From NCBI GenBank assembly GCA_963691815.1, contig OY829649.1:33586112-33650111 (forward strand): a stretch of 64,000 bases of DNA, in the 5' to 3' direction. A program made the position numbers and the translations under genes. The notes under the pieces are model-generated. The model worked only from the letters and a program-made list of their open reading frames with translations, was not told the DNA's origin and did not search any database. Positions 33,543 through 44,767 of this stretch are shown one piece after another; position 1 is the stretch's first letter, and each line of letters begins with the position of its first letter. This DNA is from Echiichthys vipera. Lineage: Eukaryota > Chordata > Actinopteri > Perciformes > Trachinidae.

Positions 33543-34096
33543 GGGCGCACTCACACTGTCCTTCTGTCCCAGGCCAAAACCGTTTTTTCAGCTAAAGCCT
33601 AGTACCTTTAAGCAGTGTGAGTGCACCCGCTCCGCGCATAACTGCGGACAGCGGGCCGTCCACGGCCGTGTGCACGTGTACGAGCACGCGCACGAGCCCT
33701 AAGGCGGTAGCAGTATGTGCACCTGTTGGGACATAGAAAAAAGAAGGAGGGACCATGCGCGGACATTTAAAACAATGGCGGTGAAAGGTTCACGTTGGTG
33801 TGATGCGGAGGTGGAGTGTTTACTGCAGATTTGGTCGATGAAAAGATTCAAAAACAGCCGACAAGACGCACAAAAACTCTGAGGTCTACGGAAAGATTTG
33901 TAAACAAAGCCACACACACGCGATCAATGCGTGTGACGTGTTACGGCGTGATGGCGTATGGACAGCAAGAAGCATTCGCCGAGGCCCTGGTAGTGTGAGT
34001 ACAAACGGGCCTGGGGCGCGGGGGGGGGGAGGGAGGGGGGACAAGTACCCTAAAGCCCGGGTCGCGGTGCAGAAGGACAGTGTGAGTGCGCCCTTA
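33540..34096 (+). mobile_element. Harbinger-like element, copy 5, inserted in a Penelope-like tail
   Basis: The element 33543-34093 is flanked by TCA on the left and TTA on the right. Removing it rejoins CCCAAAGCAATTTCA to GTCAAAAGCAACTGG, which matches the uninterrupted sequence at about 49420-49448. The Myb-like frame starts at 33775 but ends early at a TGA (CTCTGA). The CRE octamer is removed by a deletion also present in copy 6. Confidence 0.85.
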
Positions 34097-34265
34097 GTCA
34101 AAAGCAACTGGACTTGGTAATTTGTCTAGGAAGACGTTTCACCTCTCATCCAAGAGGCTTCATCAGTTCATGTACGCATCTGACCAGGCTGGGACTGGAC
34201 CAGGCTGGGACTGGACCAGGACCAGGACCAGGATGGGACTGGACCAGGACCAGGACCAGGACATT
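34097..34265 (-). mobile_element. Penelope-like (GIY-YIG) retroelement 3' tail with CCAGGA VNTR, copy 1
   Basis: On the minus strand the sequence encodes TDEASWMRGETSS and a stop, which I recognise as the end of fish Penelope-like frames. A short minisatellite of GGACTGGACCAGGACCAG units at 34186-34262 lies at one end. A second copy is at 49410-49690. Confidence 0.55.
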
Positions 34266-34439
34266 AAGACTTGATCAAATCTCCAAACTGTAAATAAAGT
34301 CTAATACTTACACCTGGAAGTGGTTGAAATGGCAATTTGTTAACGTTTATTTATGATGAGTACATCTACTGATGATCTTTTGGATGGTAGTTTGTTGTTG
34401 TTGCATAAACAGCAATTTTTAATGTGTTTTTTATATACT

Positions 34440-34825
34440 TTTTTCATTACACTGGCCGAGTTGTGTGACATCATGGACAATACCAACCACCCCCTCCACC
34501 ACACCCTGATGGATGAAGCAGAGCAGTAGCCACAGCGGGCGGCTAACTGCGCTGAGCGCCACAGGAGATCCTTCGTCCCTACGGTCATCAGGCTGTGGAC
34601 AGGGGCCCCTGACTTTGGCTCTGGTGCCAGGCCCAACCCAATCCACCCTCCACCTCCTCACTTCTTTTATCACTGTATCATTCTTTATTTATATTGTTAT
34701 TTATTCATATTTCTTTTATTGTTGAATTTTTTACGGTCTACGTATCATGTGTACTGTGAGCTATGCGACACATTGAATTTCCCTGAGGGGATGAATAAAG
34801 CATCTATCTATCTATCTATTTGGCC
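34440..34825 (+). mobile_element. LINE 3' end with (ATCT)n tail
   Basis: The plus strand encodes DIMDNTNHPLHHTLMDEAEQ, then RRSFVPTVIRLWT, typical of the C-terminus of a fish LINE. An AT-rich UTR follows with TTGAATTTCCCTGAGGGGAT, AATAAA and CTAT/ATCT repeats at 34800-34820. One stop follows MDEAEQ. Only the 3' end is present. Confidence 0.75.
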
Positions 34826-36499
34826 AGATGGTGGCACTATAATGACACATTTTTTGCTGTGTAAGTCTTAGAAACAATTTTTTATTTCATGAATTCTATT
34901 GGCACAGATGTAGAGATATAAATGCAGCCCAAATTTTTTTCTTTCGCTGCTACTCAATCAAATTCAGAGCGTCATGAGGATGCTGCTGCACTGCGGGGTC
35001 ATCATCACCTCAGTCACTCTGGTTCCCATTCTGAGAACCAGTGTGCACTCGTATGAATGTAATGTCAAGGAGACAGGGTTAAAAACTCTAATGCATATTT
35101 TATGGTATGGTACTCTATAGGTTTGCATGAATAGCCTTTGGAAAAATGCATGAATAGCCTTTGGAAAATGACTTGCCATTACAGCCATCACATATGTGTA
35201 GTGTGGTTAAAGTGCAAATATATCGTGTTGAATAGTAACTGGTTACTTTCCACTTCTCATCATAAATGTATTTAATGGAAATTTGACCAGTCTCCGTGAC
35301 ACACTCATCAGACCTGCACAGTGTAAAGCAGTTTAAAGGTTTGTGGCTGCTCATTAGCATACATGTCACGCTAAATAGATGAGGCACACAGTTAAAGAAT
35401 CTCACGTCATGTTGCTGGAGTTTTAATATATCTGGTCTGATCAGTGCTTTCCGATGGGCTTGAGGAGGTACATTATCTCTGGCAGATTAGCAGTGGATAC
35501 TAGAGAGGTGCAAATGAAACATTTCTCCTCCACTCTGCACAAGGGTATCTGCACAGGCTGCTCTCATCGCCGTTTTGTCAAAGCCCTGGGCATTTGCCAC
35601 TGATGAGTCCACTGATTCACTCATGAGTCCACTAGATGGAGCTCTCTGTTCAACGAAGGGTTGAAAACACACAGAAATACCATCCATGGAGCCCTTTTCT
35701 TTCAAACCAAGGGCTCCTTCTAGTGGGGTCAACAAATACAACTAATGGTTCATGAAGCTTCATTTGGACGTCACTAACTGACGCACCAAGGTGCCTTGTG
35801 CATCGGTGCCAAACGCGCTGGGCTTCAAACAGTGAACCTGTCCCCTGTGATTGATGCTCAGAGCAAGTGCTCCACGATTAAAACACAAAACTCCACTTAA
35901 GGAGGAAGGATGGGGTGGATGGGTCAAACAAACAGACTCTCACCCAGGAGACCGGAGACTGGAGTCTGTGTCCTGTTCATGTCCCATACGTCAGCATAGT
36001 TATGTTACAAATGCACTCATTATACACCCACCCATGATCTTTCCCTCACCCTTACTGAGTGGTTTTGTTGCCCAGAACTAACCACGTAGTTAAGTGTCAA
36101 CGTGTTGTTGTGGGAATTTTGGAGATTTGTAATTCATAATCATAGTTTTGTCAGGTCAGACGCAGTTCAGTGTCTCCTCTGTCTCACCTTCTTAATGGAT
36201 AACGTAAATAACTGCCTCATGATGGTATAACGGCATATTTGTGCATCTGTACCCTGTGTAAGAGACCGTGTGATGAGAGAGGTTCAGAGTGTTCAGAATT
36301 GTAACGTCTGAGGCACGTTTTGTTTGGTCTAGAGACGTCGCCCCACCGAGGCTTGGCGCGTTCTGGCTCTTTCTCTAAAAGACCGAGCGCCAGGTGGATC
36401 GGGGTCATTCCTGCTATACTGAACGTATTTTTGTCTGCAGAGGAAAAAACTTTGTCAAAATAAACCACGGAGAAAAAGCTGATCCTGTTTGTTGATCTT
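34826..36499. other. Unique sequence, no gene seen
   Basis: A 24-bp direct duplication (GCATGAATAGCCTTTGGAAA) occurs at about 35126-35170. Frames are short and domain-free. Positions 36220-36500 are somewhat LTR-like, with an AATAAA-type signal, but no boundaries could be fixed. Confidence 0.4.
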
Positions 36500-36665
36500 T
36501 ATTGAGGAAATCCATTTCCACAACAGTGTTTTCTGTGTTTAAAACTGCAACCGGGAGCGTCATGTATTTTATCATGCTACCCGGTTATTAAGGGACGCCA
36601 AAGGGTCGTGACAGAACGGCGGTATGTGATGAGTTGGGATGAGAACGGTTTGCAGGAACTGTCAC
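36500..36665. repeat. Dispersed repeat block shared with 20.6 kb
   Basis: It aligns in order with 20600-20760 (CAACAGTG, TGTGTTTAAAAC, CTACCCGG, TTATTAAGGG, AGTTGGGATGAG). Class unknown; possibly a fragment of an LTR. Confidence 0.45.
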
Positions 36666-36712
36666 AGTACTGAGGAGATCTGACCTGTAATATTGAGGAC
36701 CAGAGTCAGTTT

Positions 36713-37304
36713 TTAGGGCGCACTCCCACTGTCCGTCCGTCCTGCGCCCCGTGCTTTAGGGTCCTTGTCCCCCCCTCCAGGCCTGTTTGTACTCACACTA
36801 CCTGGGCCTCGGAGAATGCTTCTTGCTGCCTATACGTCATCACGCCGTAACACGTCACACGTCACACGCATTGATCGCGTGTGTGTGGCTTTGTTTACAA
36901 ATCTTTCCGTAGACCTCAGAGTTTTTGTGCGTCTTGTCGACTGTTTTTGGATCTTTTCATCGACCAAATCTGCAGTAAACACTCCACCTCCGCATCACAC
37001 CAACGTGAACCTTTCACCGCCATTGTTTTAAATGTCCGCGCATGGTCCCTCCGTCTTTTTTCTACGTCCCAACAGGCGTACAGGAAATGACGTCACAGCC
37101 GCCGTAGGCCTCGTGCTCGTGCTCGTACACGTGCGCACGCTCGTGCTCGTACACGTTCAAATGTGCTTAACAAAAGCCCACCTCTCCCAAACCGTACCGC
37201 TCCTAGACACGGTACGGTTGCCCTCACACTGGTCAAACGAACTAGACTTTAACTGTGAAACGTGCTGGGGCACAGTACGTATGGACAGCGTGAGTGCGAC
37301 CTCA
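36713..37304 (-). mobile_element. Harbinger-like element, copy 6
   Basis: The element 36716-37301 is flanked by TTA on the left and TCA on the right. The TIRs are nearly intact: GGGCGCACTCCCACTG, and its partner ending GCGACC. It shares with copy 5 the replacement that removes the CRE octamer (GCGATCAATGCG context), and it has a local GTCACAC duplication. The Myb-like frame on the minus strand is interrupted. Confidence 0.88.
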
Positions 37305-38027
37305 GTCAATGTTTGTTTTCACATCCACACATATTTTAGAAACATTCTTTGATCCTCACCCAACCTTTTATCTAGTTTTAAAAGGGATAGTGATTTAATT
37401 TAATTACGTCTGGCTGGGATCATGATTTTGTTACGTTCTCGCACCTGCACGACCCAGAGCTGATACAAGAAATATGAAACAACTACACATTTATTATGGA
37501 TATCCAATAAAACACCCAGTTATAAATTTACTACAACTAATTTTCCATCTGAGCCATTCATCATAAACATGGTCATCAGATTTCAACTAAGCTATCTTTT
37601 TACCCGTGTTGAACGACATAGGATCCACCCCAAGGGCGCCAAAGTATTAGATTCAGATAACTAATTCAGCACATGGTGCATTAAGGTCAGTGCTGATAAT
37701 GTCCTGCAAAGACTGTGTGGATAAAGTCACAGTTGGTGGGATTAATAACACAGCCCCTGTAAGGGAATAGCAAAAAAAGTGCTCCGTTGTCTGCTGTACA
37801 CCTGTGTTGAATTAGGTCACTGTTTCTAAAGCCCCTTGCACACATGCACTGCAAACCTGGAATTATCTACACAACTTTTACATTCCTCACCAGAGATCGC
37901 CTGGAATGAAGGTGCTCGTTTGAACTTTGCGAACTTTGAAAGATTAGTTTGTGCAGTGTGTTGAAATCACCAATTTACGTTTGTAATCCGAAACACAATT
38001 AGTAATAAGCTATGTCTCTAGTACAAG
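37305..38027. other. AT-rich unique sequence, no gene seen
   Basis: No frame above 60 codons with any recognisable feature. Confidence 0.5.
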
Positions 38028-38628
38028 TTAGGGCGCACCAACACTGTGCGTGCGTCCCGTGCCCCGTGCTTTAGGGTCCTTGTCCCCCCCTCCAGGCCCG
38101 TTTGTACTCACACTACCTGGGCCTCGGAGAATGCTTCTTGCTGCCTATACGTCATCACGCCGTGACACATCACACGCATTGGTGACGTCATGGCGATGCG
38201 TGGCTTTGTTTCCAGATCTTTCCGTAGACCTCAGAGTTTTTGTGCGTCTTGTCGACTGTTTTTGAATATTTTCATCGACCAAATCTGCAGTAAACACTCC
38301 ACCTCCGCATCACACCAACGTCAACCTTTCGCCGCCATTGTTTTAAATGTCCGCGCATGGTCCCTCCTTCTTTTTTCTATGTCCCAACAGGCGCACAGGA
38401 AATGACCTCAGAACCGCCGTAGGCCTCGTGCTCGTACACGTGCGCACGCTCGTGCTCGTACATGTGCAAACGCTTTACAAAAGCCCACCTCTCCCAAACG
38501 CTCAGTGGCCGTCAAGCTGGTCGCAGCTAGGCGCGGTACGGTTGCACTCACACTGGTCAAACGAACTAGACTTTACCCGTAAAACCTGTTTGGCCACGGT
38601 ACGGATGGACAGTGTGAGCGCGCCCTTA
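38028..38628 (-). mobile_element. Harbinger-like element, copy 7 (complete, TTA TSD)
   Basis: The element 38031-38625 (595 bp) is flanked by TTA on both sides. It keeps both TIRs, the subterminal CACGTG/TACGAGC repeats, the Myb-like start on the minus strand and a CRE octamer at 38183-38190. With copy 2 it is the best reference for the family. Confidence 0.92.
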
Positions 38629-39244
38629 GTAGTTAATGAGTGAACACTAGCACCACCGCTAATGAGCCATATTGAATGAAGCATCTGGACAGTTTGCAGC
38701 ACATCCAAGGACAGGAGGGTGAGTGAAAATGGACCTTGAACACCAATTAGGCTGATTTGTCACAGTCAAGGACACACATGTCCATACGTGCTGCTCTGTT
38801 CATCTTCCATCGACAACATCAAGTATATATGACATCCTCCGTCTCCTCCCTCCTATTAAATAAAGTCACACGCCGCCAAATATGTGTCTTCTTTGTAAAG
38901 CAGTCCATTAAACATTCATGCTCTCCTCTGTTGCTGCATCAAACTTGGCTGCGTGAGTCCTCAATGCCCCCTGGTTGTTGTCGTTGCGTGAGTTTCGATG
39001 GGAATTAACCATGCTCCGCCATGCGCTTCCTCAGCCATCTCACTGTCTCGCTCTGGCTCGAGCCCATCAAAGGACTGTGAGCGACAACAACAGGGAGAAG
39101 CATGCAGCCTCCAGGCGCCTCACTGGCAAGAGATTTTCTCACCCTATCTCCAGATCTAGATCTGCTTCCATATTTTAAGCTGCATGATGCTGCAAACAAC
39201 AAGGACGCCTGTGTAATTACCATCTTGGATGTGGAGCATTTGAC

Positions 39245-39281
<37 letters not shown>

Positions 39282-39409
39282 TGATGTGCACAGGGCAAAC
39301 ACCGCCTTGAGTTTGACCACATACATGTCATGTGTCATATACACTGGAGATCAAAATGAGAGGACAAATTATTAACGCTTGATTTTTTCTGAAATATTTT
39401 TATTTTTTT
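38629..39409. other. Unique sequence with a (GT)n microsatellite
   Basis: (GT)n at 39247-39279. No gene is recognised; overlapping short frames are caused by the microsatellite. Confidence 0.5.
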
Positions 39410-39531
39410 CATTCATTCAGTCATTCATCTTCAACCGCTCGTCCCTGTAGGGGTCGCACGGGGGCTTGAGCTTATCCCCAGCTGACATTGGGCGTGAGGC
39501 GGGGTCACTTGAGGCAGGGTCCACCAGTCTA
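39410..39531 (-). mobile_element. SINE-A fragment (3' part)
   Basis: It retains the (TGAA)n tail, CTTCAACCGCTCGTCCCTGT and GCTGACATTGGGCGTGAGGC with an internal repeat of the GAGGCGGGGTC block. It then breaks off at CCACCAGTCTATG. Confidence 0.8.
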
Positions 39532-39826
39532 TGTTGTGTATGTTGTGTAGTGTTTAGTTTCCGTCTGATTCCGCCAAATGAAGTGTTAGGTGTGATCCGG
39601 ACTCTTGGTGGACCTCCGAGCTTTGTGCACTGGGGTCATGGGTGGAAGCCAAACACTGGAGCACAGGAACACAGGATTTAAAATCAGTAGAATATCTAAG
39701 TCTAGGTACAAATGCTCCCTGTAATGTCCATCCCAGTGAGTGAATGACCAGTTGAATGAATCACATTGATTATGATCTGTTTTTAGTTTTCAGCTTTCTC
39801 CATTGGAACAAAACTTTCAATCATAC
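39532..39826. other. Short unique spacer, no gene seen
   Basis: Nothing recognised between the two SINE-A copies. Confidence 0.5.
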
Positions 39827-40208
39827 TGCCTGATTAAATAGCGGCACGGTGCTGTGGTGGTCAGCCCTGTCGCCTTTACAGCAAGAGAGTTGCTTGTTCG
39901 AATCCCGGCTGGGGCCCTTCTGTGTGGAGTTTGCATGTTGTCCCCGTGTCTGCGTGGGTTTTCTCCGGGTTCTCCGGTTTCCTCCCACAGTCCAAAGACG
40001 TGCAGGTGTTCGGTTCATTGATGACTCTAAATCACCCGTAGGTGTGAATGGTTGTCTGTCTCTGTTCGTCTCTATATGTCCTGTGATAGACTGGCGTCCT
40101 GTCCAGGTTGGACCCCGCCTCACGCCTGATGTCAGCTGGGATCGGCTCCAGTCCCCCGACAGGGACAAGCAGTTGAAGATGGATGGATGGATGGATGCCT
40201 GATTAAAT
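39827..40208 (+). mobile_element. SINE-A copy, full length with 13-bp TSD
   Basis: The body 39840-40195 is flanked by a perfect TGCCTGATTAAAT (39827-39839, 40196-40208). The head has a tRNA-like A-box region and an intact B-box GTTCGAATCC. The tail is GGAT repeats rather than GAAT. This is one of the youngest-looking copies. Confidence 0.92.
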
Positions 40209-41090
40209 GCAGTATGCCAACCCAGTGTGTTAAGTGTCACCCTGCCATTTTAAACTGTTGTTTAAATAGAGTAAACATCCATCATCTCCCCCTCTAGGAC
40301 GAAAGCACAAGCCAAGGTTTTGTCTTCTGCATTTGGCTCAAAACAAATACTAAAAAATCACTTCTATCTTTTGACTCGTCCTCCTCCGCTCCCAGCATGG
40401 TGGTGTAATTATGGCTGTGCTCTGTGAGTGTCTGTGCACATGTGTTACAGCGGACACTTCGGCTCATCCACACGCTGATTGCTCCAGTTGGGGCTGCACA
40501 CACATCAGCTCTCTCCCCCTCCACCGTGATTAAACCGCGCTGCATGACAAAAGACGCTCCTGGCATCTAAACAGCAATTAAAGCGAAAATGGCCGCGTCA
40601 AATCCAACGACCAGATTTCCGTTTGTCGAGATAATTATAACCATCTTGGTGGCCTGGCGATGCTGGAGGAGGAAATTACAGGGGACCATTGTGGCATCGC
40701 AGCAACAATAGAGCTATCTGTCAGATTAGCCCACACCGCTGGCCCGTCGCCCGGAGCATTCCCCGGTGGTAAACGTTATGTTACACTTTTACCCCTTGAT
40801 TCCTTAAATTCAGCTGAATTGGTTTGAGACATGTTGTTACAGAGGGGCTCTGGGGCCCGGTGCTGTGCCGTCACATAGGTGCTGCGCTTTAAACCGGGCA
40901 CTCAGCAGCGATCACTGAGAAAAACTGCTGTTACTGGGGCCTCGAACGCTCCTTCCATGCTGCGGGGTGTAACAGAACCACAGTGACATGATCAAACTCT
41001 CTAAACTCTCAATTCAGGTTAGAGTGAATTCGCAGTTTGATACAAATGGGACAGAGTGGCCTTTTCTTCAGAGTCGTTTGAACGGTACTA
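40209..41090. other. Unique sequence, no gene seen
   Basis: No domain-bearing frame or repeat. Confidence 0.5.
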
Positions 41091-41467
41091 ATGTTTCATT
41101 GAGGGCGACACGGTGCTGTGGTGGTCGGCACTGTCACCTCACAACAAGAGGGTTCCTGGTTCGAATCCCGGCTGGGGCCCTTCTGTGTGGAGTTTGCATG
41201 TTGTCCCCGTGTCTGCGTGGGTTTTCTCCGGGTTCTCCGGTTTCCTCCCACAGTCCAAAGACGTGCAGGTGTTCGGTTCATTGATGACTCTAAATCACCC
41301 GTAGGTGTGAATGGTTGTCTGTCTCTGTTCGTCTCTATGTGTCTCTGTGATAGACTGGCGTCCTGTCCAGGGTGGACCCCGCCTCACGCCCGATGTCAGC
41401 TTGGATCCAGCCCTCCGCGACCCCGACAGGGACAAGAGGTTGAAAATGAATTAATAATGATTCATTG
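41091..41467 (+). mobile_element. SINE-A copy, full length with 11-bp TSD
   Basis: The body 41102-41456 is flanked by ATGTTTCATTG and ATGATTCATTG, with one mismatch. The head carries the intact B box GGTTCGAATCC at 41159-41169. The tail is short (GAAAATGAATTAATA). Confidence 0.9.
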
Positions 41468-42054
41468 TCTTGTTGCTTGTTGCCTCACTTTTAGTAAATT
41501 TCAGTATCCTCAGTTGATTTTTTAATGGCCACCAAGCAACACCACTGAAGTTTCCGTACTTTGGTGAAATACACAGGCACGAGCTCACCTGCGTTTAAGG
41601 AAACTCATCAACTCGAGCCGTTAACTTCACCCTTCGATTCAAAGAGGCCGACTTCTACTATCAAACATGCAGACACAGCTCCTAAAATGGCACAATTTAA
41701 GGATTTTAATGTTGGAACGAGCCTTTTTCATGATGAACTAATGTATTTCTTTATACGAGGGCATCATTTCCACTGGGGGTGTGTGGGACATGTCACACAC
41801 ACACACCGTCTGCAGTAAAGGGACAAATGTCATAATTAATAGTAATCGTGACTTTTAAATGATATTAGTGTGTAATCGTATTAAAGACACATGCCTGCAT
41901 ACACATCGTCTTAAGAACCTCTGGCTTGTTGCCTTAAATGAACTGTACATGTATTTATTAGTATGAGTCATATTTCATTTGTCATGTCTCATGTGTGGTA
42001 TAAAGAACTCATGTTGTCACTTCAACCACTCCTTAATTACACATTAGATTTAAA
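41468..42054. other. Unique sequence, no gene seen
   Basis: A minor CA run lies at about 41797-41807. No gene. Confidence 0.5.
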
Positions 42055-42546
42055 GGAAGAAGAAGAATGACCTTATATATCCCGCAACGGGGAAATTGAA
42101 TTTTTTCACTCTTATTATTAATCATGTTACTGAATGGTTGTCTGTCTCTGTTCGTCTCTATGTGTCCTGTGGCGTCCTGTCCAGGGTGGACCCGCCTCAC
42201 GCCCGATGTCAGCTGGGATCGGCTCCAGCCCCCCACGACCCCGACCCCGGGATAAGCGGTTGAAGATGAATGAATGAATGTTACACACACAGGCCCGAAA
42301 TACACACACAGGACCTATACATGCAGTTAAGGAGAGATGTCAGAGCGAGGGGGCTGCCAGCGACCGGCGCCCCGAGCAGTTGGGGGTTCGGTGCCTTGCT
42401 CAACAGCACCTCGGCAGTGCCCAGGAGATGAACTGGCACCTCTCCAGCCACCAGTCCACGCTCCCTACATGGTCCACACAGGGACTTGAACAAGCGACCA
42501 TACGGTTCCCAGCCAAGTCACCTATGGACTGAGCCGCTGCCGCCCC
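42055..42546 (-). mobile_element. tRNA-derived SINE (family B) interrupted by SINE-A
   Basis: On the minus strand it starts GGGGCGGCAGCGGCTCAGTC, a tRNA-like head with a degraded B box near ACTTGTTCAAGTCCC (GCTTGTTCAAGTCC here). The body has GAGCAAGGCACCGAACCCCC, then a TG-rich stretch, and a (TTC)n tail, seen on the plus strand as GAAGAAGAAG at the left. A 5'-truncated SINE-A sits inside it at 42131-42277. Confidence 0.82.
42124..42284 (+). mobile_element. 5'-truncated SINE-A nested in SINE-B
   Basis: The 147-bp 3' part of SINE-A (42131-42277) is flanked by ATGTTAC at 42124-42130 and 42278-42284. It begins at TGAATGGTTGTCTGTCTCTG and has a small deletion around GATAGACT. Truncation plus duplication are as expected for target-primed reverse transcription. 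Confidence 0.85.
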
Positions 42547-43465
42547 AAGAACTTGGATCGCCTGAGATTTACGCTCTCGAGCTCCCGTAATAGTCGCTGT
42601 CTATGGATTCGTTCGCACAATGCCGCGGTGCTGATTATAACAGAAAATGAATCATGGTGTAATTTCTCCTTTGAGTACATCACAGCATTGTTTCGTTCTT
42701 CTCTTTCCACAGTAAACATCAAACGCAGTGACTCACGAGCCTCGTGTTTGTCCCCGTACGTCTATCTGTTTAGCTTCGCCCGTGACAAATTGTGGAATTA
42801 ACACGCAAAACACACAATGACCATTGGAATCTGAACAAAGCACAATGTAAAGAATCAGCATGCATGGATGAATGGATAGAAAATAGCTCCAGCTGCTGGA
42901 TGCAAACACAGGAAGTGCCATTCTTCCCTTTGTTTACAGCTCCACACGGACGCCAGTGCTTGTTTCTATGACGGCCTCGTTTTGTCTGCAGTGCTCTGCG
43001 GTTGCCTCGCGGGACAAGACGCATGTGTCTCTTTAATTAATGTTAATTTAACCCAGGACTTGGATAGAATAACACATGTGCATACATTCAAGGGACAGCT
43101 GGAGTATACAGTTTGCCCACTAGATGGTGTTATGATGCAAAGAAACAGATGTGAGTGTGATGACAGTGTTCTGTACTTTGTATCCATGGTGATAATACAC
43201 CACAGTTTCTACGCACACGCTTACTCAGCAATTACAGCTGATCGTGATACTGATAGATGATGACTAAAAAACATCTAATAATTGTTATATTTCCTTATAT
43301 ATTGGGTTTATTATGTTAATTTATTTATTTTATTAAATGTTATAAAGGTAAGCTACAAAACTATAATATGTGTTATGTTTACTATATTTTCCTTATTATA
43401 TTTTGCATATATTACTAAATTATGGGATTATTAAAGTATTTCTGATTCTGATTATACAGTACTAT
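42547..43465. other. Unique sequence ending in a LINE-like tail
   Basis: At 43420-43455 the sequence GGGATTATTAAAGTATTTCT followed by GATTCTGATT resembles a fish LINE tail. No gene is otherwise seen. Confidence 0.5.
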
Positions 43466-43823
43466 AGAAGAAGAAGAATTACTTTATTTTTGTCCCACAC
43501 AGGGAAATTCAATTTTCACTCTTATTATTAATCATGTTACACACACACACACACACACAGGCCCGAAATACACACATGCACAGACAGGACCTATACATGC
43601 AATTGAGGAGAGATGTTAGAGCGAGGGGGCTGCCAGTGACCAGCGCCCCGAGCAGTTAGGGGTTCGGTGCCTTGCTCAACAGCACCTCTGCAGTGCCCAG
43701 GAGATGAACTGGCACCTCTCCAGCCACCAGTCCACGCTCCATACATGGTCCACACAGGGACTTGAACCAGCAGCCCTACGGCTCCCAGCCAAGTCACCTA
43801 TGGACTGAGCTACTGCCGCCCCC
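43466..43823 (-). mobile_element. SINE family B, full length
   Basis: On the minus strand the head GGGGCGGCAGTAGCTCAGTC is followed by an intact B box (GGTTCAAGTCC). The body and an internal (GT)n of about 20 bp follow, ending in (TTC)n at the left end. This is the best reference copy for the family in the window. Confidence 0.85.
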
Positions 43824-44217
43824 TTTAATTAATATATCATGTTAATATGATATACTGTATTATTACATCATTATACATCTAATTCATCATTATACATCTA
43901 ATTCTTTTTTACTTTGTAATTTATCTGTGCTTATAAAGCCTCATCTTATCTAATCCTATATCCTTATATCTAATATCTAATCTTAATTAATAGAGTGATC
44001 TGATAAGTCTGGTACAGTAGGGCCTCTGATTAGTCAGTGAGGATTAAAGTGGCTTTGTCTGAAGGATCCACAAAGACAAAACTAAGAGTCAGTTCTCTTT
44101 GTTTGACTGTAAATATTAGTGCTGCGTAATAGAGGGAGCAGTGGGGGAAAGTGTATATTTTACAAATATACTCCCGATAATTTGACCTTTTATCAGAAAA
44201 GTATCATTAATCAAGGG
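43824..44217. other. AT-rich unique sequence
   Basis: Contains short TTATACATCTAATTC duplications (about 43870-43900). No gene. Confidence 0.5.
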
Positions 44218-44767
44218 GATGATCCTGTTCCTGATCCTCTGAGCTTCTCTCCTCTCTGTCTGTATCATTCATGTCTCATCAATGCATGTTACTGATTCGG
44301 CTTCTTCCCCGGAGTTGTTTGTGCTTTGTCGTCTCTCAGGTCTCTGCTGATGGTGGTGGTGCCTGCTGCCGAGGTCCTGCATGACGCTTCCTGCTGCTGT
44401 TATAATCTATCACCTCAGCTGTGCTTGTTTCTACTATTCTGCTGTATTAATAAGTCATATTCACATCACTATAGATATTATTATAGTTACTGGAAGTGTG
44501 TCTCTCTCTGTCCATCTGTCCGTCTTCTCTCTCTCTCGCCTTCTCTTCCTCTCTCCGGTGCAGACAGATGTGCGTCCTCCACAGAGCTGGGTCTGTCTGA
44601 CGTTCCTGTCTGTTATAGTGAAGGTTTGCGTTGCCACCGCACTCTACGGGGGAATTGTTGGGTCTATGTAAATCATAAATAAGTCATAGAGTGTGGTCTT
44701 TACCTACTCTGTAAAGTGTCCTGAGATAACTTTGGCACTGTAAATAAAATTGAATTGAATTGAATTA
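44218..44767 (+). mobile_element. Family D retroposon, longest copy
   Basis: It starts at GATCCTGTTCCTGATCCTCT, has a CT-rich middle (44500-44555), and then the conserved 3' half shared with 19.9 and 25.7 kb. It ends in AATTG repeats. The two overlapping open frames (about 96-118 codons) are not conserved between copies, so I treat it as non-coding. Confidence 0.75.

Noticed and set aside
36220..36500. A possible LTR with a CAAAATAAACC signal
   Set aside because: No TG...CA boundaries, target duplication or second copy could be fixed, so it is not listed as an element.
5195..38643. Recurrent frames of the type SAHGPSFFFLCPNRRTGNDL as a protein family
   Set aside because: They lie antisense to the Myb-like start and cross the TIR-proximal repeats of the Harbinger-like element. 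No domain is seen, so they are shadows of the element.
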